A stretch of 64,000 nt of DNA, taken from the NCBI GenBank assembly GCA_018268465.1, contig JAFDWN010000008.1, positions 1-64,000 on the forward strand, in the 5' to 3' direction. Below the pieces are notes generated by a model that saw nothing but the letters and a program-made list of their open reading frames with translations, was not told where the DNA came from and searched no databases. This stretch comes from Actinomycetota bacterium (lineage in GTDB: Bacteria; Actinomycetota; Actinomycetes; Mycobacteriales; Mycobacteriaceae). The position numbers and the translations under genes are program-made. Below are positions 8,267-21,435 of the stretch, in pieces; within the stretch, counting starts at the first letter, position 1; each line of letters opens with the position of its first letter.

Positions 8267-9898
8267 TCAGTAGGCGCCTTCACGCTTGAGGACGGCGCGG
8301 ATCGTCCGCCAGACGATGACGAGATCCTGCACACCCGACCAGTTGTCGACATAGGAGTGGTCGAGGCGGATGCGCTCCTCCTCGGAGACGTCGGAGCGGC
8401 CGGAGACCTGCCACAGCCCGGTCATACCGGGTTTGACCAGTGCGCGGCGCTGCACGAAGTGCTCGACGGATTCACCCTCGCCCGGTACCAGCGGCCGGGG
8501 ACCGACGATGCTCATGGAACCGTCCAGCACGTTGAAGACCTGCGGCAGTTCGTCGATGCTGGCAGCCCGCAGGAAACGGCCCACGCGGGTGATCCGTGAA
8601 TCGGAGGCCGACTTGAAGAACACACCCCCGCCGGCGGCCGCGGCCCGCTCGGTGTCCTTGCGCGCATCCGCGTCGACCGTCATGGTCCTGAGCTTGTAGA
8701 TGCGGAACCGCTTGCCGTGCTGGCCCACTCGCTCCTGCCGGTAGAACACCGGCCCGCCGTCGTCGAACTTGATCGCGGCCGCCGCGACAGCGATGACCGG
8801 CAAGACCAGCGGGAGCGCGAGCAGGGTGAACACGACGTCGAAGATGCGTTTGCCGATCAGCGACGGGCCGTCGAGACGTGGGCGGGCGACGTGGAACAAC
8901 GGGAGATTGTCGATGGGCCGCAGTTTCAGCCGGGGACCCGCCACGTCGGTCATACCGGGCACGACGATCATGTCGACGGCGAGGGAATCCAGCCGCCAGG
9001 CCAGTTTCCGCACCTTCTCCTGCCCGAGGTGTTCGACGGCGGTGATCGCCAATGCGTCCGCACCGGTCAGCCTCAGTGCAACCTCTACCGAGTTCTCGTC
9101 GCCGAGCACGGGTACAGGTCCGGCGGAGGTGATGAGGTGGTGGCCGGGTTGGCCGTCGAAGTCGGGTATGCAGACGCCGACGACCGTGTAGCCGGCCGGG
9201 GTCGAGCGCGAGAGATTCTCGCACAACACGCCCACCGAATCGGGCTTACCGAGGACGACGACCCGGGTCATGAACTCACCGCGCATGCGGCGTTTGCCGA
9301 GGTCGCGGCGCAGCAGGTGCCTGCCGGCCAGCAGACCCAGCAGTCCGGCGGGCAGCGCGATCATCAGGTATCCGCGTGAGATGGGCGTCTGGAGCAGCAG
9401 TCCACCGACGGCGAGCACGCCGAACACCCATGCGGTCGCCCCGACCACCCGGCGGTATTCCTCGCTGCCGACGCCGACCAGCGAGATGTCACGGGATTCC
9501 TGTAGGCCGAGCGCCAGGAACCAGGCGGCGGCCAGGATCGTGGACAGCACCGTCGCGCGACCCCACTCGATGTCCGCGATGGATCCGTCGGTGGCGAGCA
9601 GTTCGAATCGGCAGAACTGGGCCAGTGTGACCGCGCCGGACACAGCCACCGCGTCCACCACGAGCAGTCGTAGCCGGTACCTGCGCTTCCACTGACGCCC
9701 TTCGACATCCCCGGCCGTCGCGCTGGTCAGCAGTTGGCCAATCGTTCCCTGTCGAGCGATTTTGGCAAATGAATCCGAGGCGGGGGGCAGCGCGCCGCGC
9801 ACGCTCACCGGGTCATCGGCACAGGGACGAACCACTGTGATCGGGGGATCCGCTTCGTAGGAATCCGACAGGCGGCCAACCGTCATTGTTGCCCACAC
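8267..9898 (-). CDS. Priming polyprenyl-phosphate sugar-1-phosphate transferase (WbaP/CpsE type)
   Basis: 543 residues from GTG at 9896-9898, or 539 from the in-frame ATG at 9884-9886. AGAAGG lies just before the GTG and 13 bases before the ATG, so the true start is open. It has about four N-terminal TM segments (80-190), a CoA-binding-like Rossmann region (MTRVVVLGKPDSVGVL onward), and then the bacterial sugar transferase domain. That domain holds a hairpin TM starting KRIFDVVFTLLALPLV, FYRQERVG, IYKLRTM, SIDELPQVFNVL and SIVGPRPLVPGE. The enzyme transfers the first sugar-phosphate to undecaprenyl/decaprenyl phosphate and so starts repeat-unit assembly. It lies upstream of birA on the same strand. 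Confidence 0.92.
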   Translation of the reverse strand: MWATMTVGRLSDSYEADPPITVVRPCADDPVSVRGALPPASDSFAKIARQGTIGQLLTSATAGDVEGRQWKRRYRLRLLVVDAVAVSGAVTLAQFCRFELLATDGSIADIEWGRATVLSTILAAAWFLALGLQESRDISLVGVGSEEYRRVVGATAWVFGVLAVGGLLLQTPISRGYLMIALPAGLLGLLAGRHLLRRDLGKRRMRGEFMTRVVVLGKPDSVGVLCENLSRSTPAGYTVVGVCIPDFDGQPGHHLITSAGPVPVLGDENSVEVALRLTGADALAITAVEHLGQEKVRKLAWRLDSLAVDMIVVPGMTDVAGPRLKLRPIDNLPLFHVARPRLDGPSLIGKRIFDVVFTLLALPLVLPVIAVAAAAIKFDDGGPVFYRQERVGQHGKRFRIYKLRTMTVDADARKDTERAAAAGGGVFFKSASDSRITRVGRFLRAASIDELPQVFNVLDGSMSIVGPRPLVPGEGESVEHFVQRRALVKPGMTGLWQVSGRSDVSEEERIRLDHSYVDNWSGVQDLVIVWRTIRAVLKREGAY

Positions 9899-12042
<2,144 letters not shown>

Positions 12043-12075
12043 AGCCGACGCCTCCCACGACAGGATTCGCAGACA

Positions 12076-12354
12076 ATGCCGCACGACAGCGACATCACCG
12101 AGGTCAGCGACCCCCGCGAGCTGACCATCGACAACCCTGCCCCAGCCACCCCGGAGATCCACGTCCTCAAGGGCGCACCCAGCGACGAGGAGCTCGCCGC
12201 GCTGGCCGCCGTACTCGGCGGTGCCGCCGGTGGCGGGGGCGAACCCGGCCCGCAGGAACTCAACCCGTGGGGCCACCCGGTGGACAAGCTGCGCTATTCG
12301 GTGTTCAGCTGGCAGCGGGTGACACTGCTGGAGCGGACCCACATGCGGCGGTGA
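12076..12354 (+). CDS. accE5: Acyl-CoA carboxylase epsilon subunit AccE5
   Basis: 92 residues. The conserved epsilon core is present: [21 protein letters not shown], a Gly-rich linker, then [17 protein letters not shown] and a basic C-terminus. The N-terminus is only about 25 residues, much shorter than the long repeat-bearing leader of M. tuberculosis AccE5. The subunit has no catalytic residues; it binds AccD5 and stimulates the AccA3-AccD5 complex. It lies between accD5 and the maf gene in one transcriptional direction. Confidence 0.92.
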   Translation: MPHDSDITEVSDPRELTIDNPAPATPEIHVLKGAPSDEELAALAAVLGGAAGGGGEPGPQELNPWGHPVDKLRYSVFSWQRVTLLERTHMRR

Positions 12355-12382
12355 TGAGCCGCTTGCGCGAAGAACAGCGATC

Positions 12383-13045
12383 ATGACCCGGGTCGTGCTG
12401 GGGTCGGCGTCATCGGGCCGGCTCACGGTGTTGCGTCAGGCGGGCATCGATCCGCTCGTCGTCGTCTCCGGCGTCGACGAGGACGCCGTCATCGCCGCGT
12501 TGGACCCGGCCACGTCGCCCGGACACGTGGTGTGCGCGCTGGCCGCCGCCAAGGCCGCCGACGTGCTGAAGCGCCTGGCGCCCGACGTCGCGGCGGATTG
12601 TGTTGTCATCGGCTGTGATTCGATGCTCCACCTGGACGGCGTGCTGTGCGGAAAGCCCTCGTCCCCCGCCGCGGCGCGCCGGCAGTGGCGCACTATGGCG
12701 GGCCGCACCGGCGACCTGCACACCGGGCACTGCCTCGCCGTCGTCCGCGACGGTGACGTTCGCCACCGATTCGCCGAATCCGCCAGCACCACAGTGCGTT
12801 TCGGCGATCCGGCACCGGCGGACATCGACGCGTACATCGCCAGCGGCGAGCCGATGAAGGTGGCGGGCGGATTCACCCTCGACGGCCTCGGCGGCTGGTT
12901 CGTGGACGGCATCGACGGCGACCCGTCGAACGTCATCGGGCTGAGCCTGCCGCTGGTGCGCAGACTCCTGGACCGGGCCGGCGTGCCGATCGGTCAACTA
13001 TGGTCGGCCACCGAGATCGACACCGGCGCGACAAACGTCGAGTAG
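12383..13045 (+). CDS. Maf/YhdE-family nucleotide pyrophosphatase (Rv3282 type)
   Basis: 220 residues. The Maf signature is clear: [17 protein letters not shown] at the N-terminus, [20 protein letters not shown] in the middle, FADP-like strands, and [20 protein letters not shown] near the C-terminus. Maf proteins hydrolyse non-canonical or pyrimidine nucleoside triphosphates; the exact substrate cannot be set from sequence. It starts 28 bases after accE5 and is probably in the same operon, the arrangement kept in mycobacteria. Confidence 0.92.
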   Translation: MTRVVLGSASSGRLTVLRQAGIDPLVVVSGVDEDAVIAALDPATSPGHVVCALAAAKAADVLKRLAPDVAADCVVIGCDSMLHLDGVLCGKPSSPAAARRQWRTMAGRTGDLHTGHCLAVVRDGDVRHRFAESASTTVRFGDPAPADIDAYIASGEPMKVAGGFTLDGLGGWFVDGIDGDPSNVIGLSLPLVRRLLDRAGVPIGQLWSATEIDTGATNVE

Positions 13046-13106
13046 GGCCCGCGCTCACGTCGATCTCGACGCCTCGGCGCGCGGCGGCAACGGTAGGCTC
13101 GCTGTC

Positions 13107-14036
13107 GTGCCGCTGCCTGCAGATCCGAGCCCCGCTCTCAAGGACTATGCCCACCCCGAACGCCTGGTCACCCCGGACTGGCTCGCCAGCAATATCGGGC
13201 GACCCGGGCTGGCGATCGTCGAGTCCGACGAGGACGTACTGCTCTACGACACCGGGCACATTCCCGGCGCGGTGAAGATCGACTGGCACACCGACCTCAA
13301 CGACCCCCATGTGCGGGATTACATCGACGGCGCACAGTTCGCCGAGTTGATGAACCGCAAAGGCATCTCCCGTGACGACACCGTGGTGATCTACGGCGAC
13401 AAGAGCAACTGGTGGGCGGCGTACGCGCTGTGGGTGTTCACGTTGTTCGGGCACCCCGACGTGCGCCTGCTCGACGGTGGGCGCACGCTGTGGATCAACG
13501 ACGGCCGCGACACCACGCTCGACGTACCGTCCAAGCAGACCACCGGCTACCCCGTCGTCGAGCGCGACGACCTCATCCCGGACTCCCGCCGCACCAGCGG
13601 CACGTCCCCGATCCGCGCCTTCAAGGACGACGTGCTCGCCATCCTGGGGTCCGAGCCGCTGATCGACGTGCGCTCCCCGCAGGAGTACACGGGCGAGCGC
13701 ACGCATATGCCGGACTACCCGGAGGAGGGTGCGCTGCGTGGCGGGCACATCCCGACCGCCCAGTCGATCCCGTGGGCAAAGGCGGCCGAGGACAGCGGCC
13801 GGTTCCGCAAGAGGGCCGACCTCGAGGAGCTGTACGGGTTCTTGACCCCGGAAGACAACACGATCGTCTACTGCCGGATCGGCGAGCGCTCCAGCCACAC
13901 CTGGTTCGTGCTGACCCATCTGCTGGGGCTGCCGGGTGTGCGCAACTACGACGGATCGTGGACGGAATGGGGGAACGCGGTGCGGGTTCCCGTCGCCGTC
14001 GGCACCGATCCCGGTGAGGCACCCGTCACGCCATGA
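13107..14036 (+). CDS. sseA: Thiosulfate sulfurtransferase (rhodanese) SseA
   Basis: 309 residues from GTG 13107. There are two rhodanese domains: an inactive N-terminal one ([21 protein letters not shown]) and a C-terminal one with the active loop CRIGERS, nucleophile Cys256. Helical CDC25-like signatures and the WTEWGN ending are also present. It transfers sulfur from thiosulfate or a similar donor to a thiophilic acceptor. Its stop overlaps the start of the SufE-like gene (ATGA at 14033-14036), so donor and acceptor proteins are probably made together. Confidence 0.94.
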   Translation: MPLPADPSPALKDYAHPERLVTPDWLASNIGRPGLAIVESDEDVLLYDTGHIPGAVKIDWHTDLNDPHVRDYIDGAQFAELMNRKGISRDDTVVIYGDKSNWWAAYALWVFTLFGHPDVRLLDGGRTLWINDGRDTTLDVPSKQTTGYPVVERDDLIPDSRRTSGTSPIRAFKDDVLAILGSEPLIDVRSPQEYTGERTHMPDYPEEGALRGGHIPTAQSIPWAKAAEDSGRFRKRADLEELYGFLTPEDNTIVYCRIGERSSHTWFVLTHLLGLPGVRNYDGSWTEWGNAVRVPVAVGTDPGEAPVTP

Positions 14037-14449
14037 GCATGCCGGCGTCCCTTGCGGAGGTCGTGTCGGACTTCCAGGAGGTGCAGGGTCAGGACAAGCT
14101 GCGCCTGTTGCTGGAGTTCGCCAACGAGTTGCCCGACCTGCCGTCCACTCTGGAGCAGGCCGCGATGGAGCCGGTCCCCGAATGCCAGTCGCCGCTGTTC
14201 CTGCACGTCGATGCCGACGATCGCGAGCGGGTGCGGCTGTATTTCAGCGCACCTGCCGAAGCGCCCACGACCAGGGGTTTCGCGGCGATCCTCGCGATCG
14301 GTCTCGACGAGCAGCCGGCGGCGGCCATCCTCGCCGTACCCGACGACTTCTATGCCGACCTGGGTCTGGCGGCACTGATCAGTCCGTTGAGGCTGCGGGG
14401 AATGTCGGCGATGCTCGAACGCATCAAACGCCGTCTGCGGGGCGCGTGA
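14033..14449 (+). CDS. SufE-like sulfur acceptor protein
   Basis: 138 residues, SufE fold throughout: a helical start, [20 protein letters not shown], then [16 protein letters not shown] with the persulfide-carrying Cys at residue 51, a strand pair, and [11 protein letters not shown], ending in a basic tail. SufE proteins accept sulfane sulfur on that Cys and pass it to a scaffold. Because it is translationally coupled to sseA and not to a cysteine desulfurase, the rhodanese is its likely partner (inference). It is the last gene before accA3. Confidence 0.92.
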   Translation: MSMPASLAEVVSDFQEVQGQDKLRLLLEFANELPDLPSTLEQAAMEPVPECQSPLFLHVDADDRERVRLYFSAPAEAPTTRGFAAILAIGLDEQPAAAILAVPDDFYADLGLAALISPLRLRGMSAMLERIKRRLRGA

Positions 14450-16330
<1,881 letters not shown>

Positions 16331-16417
16331 CTACAGGGCCCGGCACAGCCGGCGGGCTGCGGCAGCTGGTCGTCGATCGGCCACTGTCACAGCGCGGCAC
16401 TCGTCCTGCTGTGCATT

Positions 16418-16452
16418 AGCTGTGAGCTCTGATCACCGCCGATGTCACAGCT
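16418..16452. repeat. Inverted repeat after accA3
   Basis: AGCTGTGA (16418-16425) is mirrored exactly by TCACAGCT (16445-16452) with a 19-base loop, 87 bases after the accA3 stop. It could be a terminator stem or a regulatory site for the next gene. A related TGTCACAGC occurs about 30 bases earlier. There is no T-tract. Confidence 0.35.
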
Positions 16453-16532
16453 CGTCACCGTGGTGAACACTCCTTCGGAGTTGTCCGAGGATGGCGCTGC
16501 GGCCGCCTGATACGCCCTGCCGGTACTACGCA

Positions 16533-16560
16533 TTGATCTATGGCGCTATCAGGGTATTGT
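16533..16560 (+). promoter_or_regulatory. Promoter for the acyltransferase-cupin operon
   Basis: TTGATC (16533-16538), a 16-base spacer and TATTGT (16555-16560) form a near-consensus housekeeping promoter. The expected start is near 16566-16569, which coincides with the GTG/ATG start of the next gene. The message would therefore be leaderless, common in mycobacteria. There is no ribosome-binding site in front of that start. Confidence 0.5.
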
Positions 16561-16568
16561 TTGCTGTG

Positions 16569-17648
16569 ATGAACGGGCGCCTGATACCAGCCGACGCTGC
16601 CCCGCCACGGTTTGTTCATGCGTGGCGCGACCTCGCGCGCAGTGCAGCCGACCCCAACCCGTGCCACGAACCGGAGATGGTGCTGACCGCGGCGCGTCAT
16701 CTGGACCGCCCCGGCTCACTGACGATCGCGGCCGTCGGCTCCGACGACCGTCTCACCGCCTGCCTGCCGGTGTGGTCGGGCCGCTACTGGAACCGCCTAC
16801 CGGTTCGCGCGGTGTCCACCTGGCAACACGCGTACAGCTACCTCGGCACACCATTGCTCGACGGCGACGCACCCGTGGCCGCGGCGGGCGCTCTCCTGGA
16901 TCTACTGTCCCGCGCGCACCTGGGCCGCCTGCTCGTGCTGAATACCTGCCCCACCGGCGGTGCCGTCGCCGACGCGCTGCGCACCGCCGCGGCGGAACGG
17001 GGCACCCGCGTGTACGCCGACTGGGAGGTCGAGCGTGCGATCGCCAGCGCCTCGGATCCGTCCCGGGTGGCACTGCGCGGCAAGCACCTCAAGGACCTGC
17101 GCAGGACCCGGCGGAAACTCGAGGCCGAATTGGGCGCCCCGCTCACGCTGACCGAGCTGACCCCGGACGACGCTGCGATCGCCGCATTCCTCAAGCTCGA
17201 GGCATCCGGCTGGAAAGGTGGCGCCGGCAGTGCGCTGGCGTGCGGCCACGAGGAGTTCTTCCGGGAGCTGTGCGAGGCATTCGGCCGGGAAGACCGGATG
17301 CGATTCATGGCCCTGCAGTCCGGCGGGCGCGCGGTGGCGATGCTGTGCACGATGCGCGCGGGCGACCAGTGGTACTGGTTCAAGATCGCGTTCGACGAAA
17401 CCTATGGGGCCAGTTCGCCGGGCCGTCAGTTGATGCTCGACGTCACCGACCGGCTCGCGACCTCGCCCAGCGGGACGGTGTTCGACTCATGCGCCGATCC
17501 CCGCAACGAGACGATCAACCAGCTGTGGACCGGACGCCGGGCATTCGCGACCCTGCTGGTACCCCTGCCCGGGCGGTCCGCACCCGCGGTGAGCGTGTTG
17601 GCGACGGCATCGGCGCGCCGCCACCGACGTAAAGGAGAGCAGCTATGA
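16569..17648 (+). CDS. BioF2/CelD-like GNAT acyltransferase
   Basis: 359 residues from ATG 16569; the frame is open upstream but a promoter ends at 16560, so a leaderless start fits best. The N-terminal half has a substrate-binding lobe (SYLGTPLLDGDAPVAA). The C-terminal half carries the Acetyltransf_6 pattern: KHLKDLRRTRRKLEAELG, then FLKLEASGWKGG, and a long strand pair ending DQWYWFKIAFDETY. Such proteins occur in polysaccharide loci as acetyl/acyl donors to sugars. It overlaps the next gene by ATGA (17645-17648). It is the first gene of a four-gene set ending in the flippase. Confidence 0.85.
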   Translation: MNGRLIPADAAPPRFVHAWRDLARSAADPNPCHEPEMVLTAARHLDRPGSLTIAAVGSDDRLTACLPVWSGRYWNRLPVRAVSTWQHAYSYLGTPLLDGDAPVAAAGALLDLLSRAHLGRLLVLNTCPTGGAVADALRTAAAERGTRVYADWEVERAIASASDPSRVALRGKHLKDLRRTRRKLEAELGAPLTLTELTPDDAAIAAFLKLEASGWKGGAGSALACGHEEFFRELCEAFGREDRMRFMALQSGGRAVAMLCTMRAGDQWYWFKIAFDETYGASSPGRQLMLDVTDRLATSPSGTVFDSCADPRNETINQLWTGRRAFATLLVPLPGRSAPAVSVLATASARRHRRKGEQL

Positions 17649-18472
17649 CGATCCTGGATATCGATCCGCAGCGCTGGCGCACGCACGTCGACCGCGCCCC
17701 GTTCCGGATCCGCCACCATCTACTCGACGACCCACGGATGAGCGCGGAGGCGTTGGCGCAGTTGACCGAACGGCTGCCCGCGAGCTCGGTGGAGCACAAT
17801 CTGGGCGCGCTGCCCACGCTGCACTACGCGACGCCGATGGCCAGGGCGGAGGCGTCACCTGCGGAGATCCTGCGGACGCCGGATTTCCTCGGCTCGTGGA
17901 TGGCGCTGAAGAACGTCGAACAGGATCCCGCCTACCGGACCCTGCTTCTGGATTGCCTGTCGGGCGTGCCCGATATCGGCGTGTCCGGACTTACGCCGCA
18001 CAATCAGCAGGGGTTCGTGTTCGTGTCGGCGCGCCACTCGGTCACGCCGGCGCACTACGACTCCGAGGAGAACTTCCTGCTGCAGCTGCGCGGGACGAAG
18101 GAGATGACGATCGGCTATTGGCCCGACGCCGACACGCAGCGCCACGAGATGGAACTGAAGCAGTTCGGCGGACACCGCTACCTTCCGTTCCTGCCGGCTC
18201 GCGCCGAGACATTCCGTTTGGAACCCGGCGACGGCGTCTACGTGCCTCCCAACTGCCCCCACTTCGTCGAGGTGTCCGACGATCCGTCGATCTCGTTCTC
18301 GGTGACCTTCCGCACCGACCGCAGCGACGTCTTCGACGACGTCGTCTATCTGAACGCCCGGCTGCGCAGACTCGGGCTCAAACCCCGGCCGCCCGGCGCC
18401 AATGCGCGGGTGGACCGCGTGAAGTCGCACCTGGCACGGATCCACGAGCGTGCGGCACGGTGGCGCACGTGA
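17645..18472 (+). CDS. JmjC/cupin-fold Fe(II)-dependent-like protein
   Basis: 275 residues. The centre has the cupin_8/JmjC layout: TPHNQQGFVFVSARHSVTPA, then HYDSEENFLLQLRGTKEMTI. The HxD pair (residues about 137-139) would bind Fe(II) and the Lys of GTKEM would face 2-oxoglutarate. A later PPNCPHFVEV supplies the distal His. The family includes protein and small-molecule hydroxylases. It starts inside the stop of the acyltransferase gene and is followed by a second acyltransferase, so it may modify the polysaccharide substituent. That function is inference. Confidence 0.82.
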   Translation: MTILDIDPQRWRTHVDRAPFRIRHHLLDDPRMSAEALAQLTERLPASSVEHNLGALPTLHYATPMARAEASPAEILRTPDFLGSWMALKNVEQDPAYRTLLLDCLSGVPDIGVSGLTPHNQQGFVFVSARHSVTPAHYDSEENFLLQLRGTKEMTIGYWPDADTQRHEMELKQFGGHRYLPFLPARAETFRLEPGDGVYVPPNCPHFVEVSDDPSISFSVTFRTDRSDVFDDVVYLNARLRRLGLKPRPPGANARVDRVKSHLARIHERAARWRT

Positions 18473-18491
18473 GCGATCGCGTGGAGCCGAC

Positions 18492-19562
18492 GTGACCGCC
18501 GTCGCGGACCTGCGGGTCGAGCGGCTGCCCGTGCACGACGCGGCGGTGGGCAGGGCGTGGACACTGGTGCAGCAGCAGGGCGGTGTCACGTCGCCGTTCC
18601 TGTCCCGCCAGTGGTACGCCGCGCTGGCCGATGTGCCGGAGCTGACGGCGCAGGCCGAGACGCTGGTGTGCATGCAGGGTGCGACACCGGTCGGACTGCT
18701 GCCCGTCCAGGTGGTCACCCGGAACGGACTCAGAACGCTCGGCGTCGCCGGATGGGATTGGTTCACACCGGACCACCTCGACGTGGTCGCCGCCCCGCAG
18801 CACAGGGCCGCGGTGGCGGACCGGATCGCGAGAAGCCTCGCCACCCGCAGGGACTGGGACGTGCTCGACCTCGACGCACTGGCGGCGGGCAGCCCCCTCG
18901 CGGATGCGTTGCGCACGGTGATGCGGCGGCCCCGGTTCGTCGCGCGCCCCGACGAGCCGGTATCCGTGCGGGCGCGCCACGTGGCGGCCGACGACGGGCT
19001 GTTCGTCGGCAAGTGGGCCCGGAAGCGGCTGCGCCGCGCGCTGCGGCTGGTCGAGGAGCAGAACGGCACGCTCGAGTTCGTCACCGAACCCGATCGTGTC
19101 GTTGCTCTGCTCGACGTGCTGATGTCGTTGCACCAGTCGCGGTTCGGCGACCGGTCCACGGTGTTCGCCACACCCGAACGGCGGCGGTTCCACCGCATCG
19201 CCGCGGAGTCCCTGTGTGCGGTGGGCTCGGCGCGTATCGCCCGGCTGCGGGTGGGCGACGTCGACGCCGCGCTGCTCTACATGCTCAGCTGGGAATCGAC
19301 GGCCTATCTCTATTCGAGCGGCCTGCAACCGGACGTCATCCAGTCGGGTGGGTCGGTGTTGCGGGATTGGGTCCTCACCCAGGCCGCCGCGCAGGGCTTT
19401 ACCCTCGTCGATTTCCTGCGGGGTGACCAGGACTGGAAGGACCAGGTGGCCGATCACACATTCGCCGACACCCGCGTGCGCTACGTGCGCACCACGCCCC
19501 GGGTGCTCGCCGCCGGCGCGGGCCGCGTTCTCGGACGGCGCCGTCCCGCCGAGGTCACCTGA
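18492..19562 (+). CDS. Second BioF2/CelD-like GNAT acyltransferase
   Basis: 356 residues from GTG 18492 with GGAG six bases upstream. It has the same two-lobe architecture as the acyltransferase two genes upstream: N-terminal LSRQWYAALADVPEL and WDWFTPDHLDVV, then the C-terminal GNAT lobe KWARKRLRRALRLVEEQNG, SLHQSRFG and SWESTAYLYSSGLQPD. The two copies are diverged, so they may act on different acceptors. The flippase gene follows after two bases, which argues for action on the lipid-linked repeat unit before export. Confidence 0.84.
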   Translation: MTAVADLRVERLPVHDAAVGRAWTLVQQQGGVTSPFLSRQWYAALADVPELTAQAETLVCMQGATPVGLLPVQVVTRNGLRTLGVAGWDWFTPDHLDVVAAPQHRAAVADRIARSLATRRDWDVLDLDALAAGSPLADALRTVMRRPRFVARPDEPVSVRARHVAADDGLFVGKWARKRLRRALRLVEEQNGTLEFVTEPDRVVALLDVLMSLHQSRFGDRSTVFATPERRRFHRIAAESLCAVGSARIARLRVGDVDAALLYMLSWESTAYLYSSGLQPDVIQSGGSVLRDWVLTQAAAQGFTLVDFLRGDQDWKDQVADHTFADTRVRYVRTTPRVLAAGAGRVLGRRRPAEVT

Positions 19563-19564
19563 CG

Positions 19565-21049
19565 ATGGCGGCCGATCTGACACCTGACGATCCGGCGTAT
19601 GAGCGCCTGGGCCAGACCGCCGTCAAGAGCATGGTGTGGTCCGGGCTGTCCTTCGGATTCACCAGGATCGTCGTCTTCGCCACCACGCTGCTGCTGGCCA
19701 AACTGCTGGTTCCCGAGGATTTCGGGGTGGTCGCTGCGGGCCTGACCGTGATCGCGTACCTCGAGATCATCCTCGATCTGGGTATCGGCGCCGCGGTGAT
19801 CTACGAGCAGGAGAAGGGGGCCAAATCCTCGCGGTTGAACACCGCGTTCACCCTCAATATCGGGATCTGCATCCTGCTCACCGTCCTGGGCTGGTTCGCC
19901 GCACCCTATCTGTGCCTGTTCTTCCACACGCCCGGGCAGGAGAACATCTACCGGGCACTGTTCCTGTTCCTGCTGATCCGGGGCTTCAGCCAGATCCACG
20001 ACGCGATGCTCAAGCGCGACCTGAAGTACCGGCGGCGCGCGGCGGTGGACATCAGCCGCGGAGTCGTGCGTGCGGCCGTGTCGATCCCGATGGCGCTCAG
20101 CGGTTTCGGCGCGTGGGCGATCGTGTCCGGGGTACTGGCCAGTGAGCTGACCGGTTCGATACTGAACTGGATCCTCGTACCGTTCCGGCCACGGCTGCAG
20201 ATCGACAGGTCGGCGGCCTCGACGCTGTTGCAGTTCGGTTTGGCGGTGACCGCGCTCAAGGTGTTCGCCGAGATCGGCACCAATTCCGATTATCTCGTGG
20301 TGGGTAACCGGCTGGGCCCGACCGAACTGGGCTACTACAACCTTGCCTATCGCATCCCGGAGATGGTCCTCGGTGGCGCCTACTGGGTGTTCTCCAGCAT
20401 TGCGTTCCCGGTGTACTCCAAAGCCCGCGCCACCGTCAGCAACGATCTGGGCGCGACGATGCTGCGGGTCCTGCGGCTGTCCTGCCTGTTCGGGTTCACC
20501 GTGAGTGTGGTGATCGCGATCGCCTCCAGGGACCTGGTCTCCACCCTGATGGGATCGCACTGGCTGCCCATCGTGGTGCCGATGGCGATTCTGAGTCTGA
20601 CGATGGGGCTGGAGTCGATCGGCTACGCCTCCGGCGACATCTTCCCCGCGGTCGGCAGGCCCGGGCTGCTGCTGGCCATCAACATTCCGCTGACCTTCCT
20701 GTTGGTCACAGGTTTCATCCTGACGGCATCGCATGGGATCGCTGCGGTCGCCGCGGTGCACCTCGGGTTTACGGTGCTGTACGGGGCCTTCCGGCTGGTG
20801 CTGGGGTGCAGGATCACCAAGACTCCGGTCCTTGCGGGCCTGTCGGCGATGCGCCCGGCGTTCTGCGCGACGGCCGGTGTCGTGGCGGCGGCGCTTCCGG
20901 TCAATCTGTTGATGGACACCGGGCTGCTCTCACTGGTGTGTGTGCTGGCCGCCAGCCTGGTCGGCGCGACGGTCGGGCTGCTCATCGGCGGGCGCGACGC
21001 CCTCGCGGAGATCCGGGCCGTGGTCCGGCACGCCCTCGCCAGGACGTGA
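19565..21049 (+). CDS. Wzx-type polysaccharide flippase (MOP superfamily)
   Basis: 494 residues with about 13-14 hydrophobic segments and the polysaccharide-transport (PST) start: VKSMVWSGLSFGFTRIVVF, LLVPEDFGVVAAGLTVI. The mid-protein FAEIGTNSDYLVVGNRLGP and YNLAYRIPEM are also typical. It should flip undecaprenyl/decaprenyl-linked repeat units outward for the polymerase encoded near 2.5-4.6 kb. It starts two bases after the second acyltransferase and ends the + strand set. No other flippase gene is visible, so it is probably the partner of the distant wzy gene. Confidence 0.9.
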   Translation: MAADLTPDDPAYERLGQTAVKSMVWSGLSFGFTRIVVFATTLLLAKLLVPEDFGVVAAGLTVIAYLEIILDLGIGAAVIYEQEKGAKSSRLNTAFTLNIGICILLTVLGWFAAPYLCLFFHTPGQENIYRALFLFLLIRGFSQIHDAMLKRDLKYRRRAAVDISRGVVRAAVSIPMALSGFGAWAIVSGVLASELTGSILNWILVPFRPRLQIDRSAASTLLQFGLAVTALKVFAEIGTNSDYLVVGNRLGPTELGYYNLAYRIPEMVLGGAYWVFSSIAFPVYSKARATVSNDLGATMLRVLRLSCLFGFTVSVVIAIASRDLVSTLMGSHWLPIVVPMAILSLTMGLESIGYASGDIFPAVGRPGLLLAINIPLTFLLVTGFILTASHGIAAVAAVHLGFTVLYGAFRLVLGCRITKTPVLAGLSAMRPAFCATAGVVAAALPVNLLMDTGLLSLVCVLAASLVGATVGLLIGGRDALAEIRAVVRHALART

Positions 21050-21108
21050 CGGCGGCCGCGTCGGCTCCCGCCGGCGCATCACCCGCACGGTCGTGACAGT
21101 CTGGTCCG

Positions 21109-21435
21109 ATGCAACCCGTGGAGATCAATGCGGGCGCGTTCTATCTTCGCGCGCTGCGCGCGGATAACCGCGTCGATGATCGCCCCGCCCTTGCCGATCT
21201 CGGTGAGACCGATCCCGATTTCGTGACCATCCGCGCGGCGCAGTGGGATTCGGACATCCTGTACAGCTGGGCGGTGTGCGAACCGACCACCGGCGAACTC
21301 CTCGCCGAGGTCACGCTCAGCCCGGTGACGGGTGAGTTGGCGGGACGGGCCCGGCCCGGATACGACGAGGCCGCACGCGTCGCGGCGGGCACCGTGCGTC
21401 GCTTCGCCGAATCGCTGGCAATAGAGTTTGGACTG
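21109..21435 (+). pseudogene. GNAT-like segment in frame with malate dehydrogenase
   Basis: From ATG 21109 an open frame runs without a stop into the mdh start at 21436. Its 109 codons resemble the N-terminal half of RimJ/RimL-type acetyltransferases: [20 protein letters not shown], then [20 protein letters not shown], then a remnant of the CoA-binding helix ([13 protein letters not shown]). The central strand and the R-x-x-G-x-G/A acetyl-CoA loop are missing, so it should not be active. It may be a decayed gene fused to mdh, or an N-terminal extension that is translated. No strong ribosome-binding site precedes 21436. Confidence 0.5.

Noticed and set aside
16421-16434. Possible CRP/Cmr site (TGTGA...TCAC) after accA3
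   Set aside because: Spacing is seven, not six, and the right arm is incomplete.
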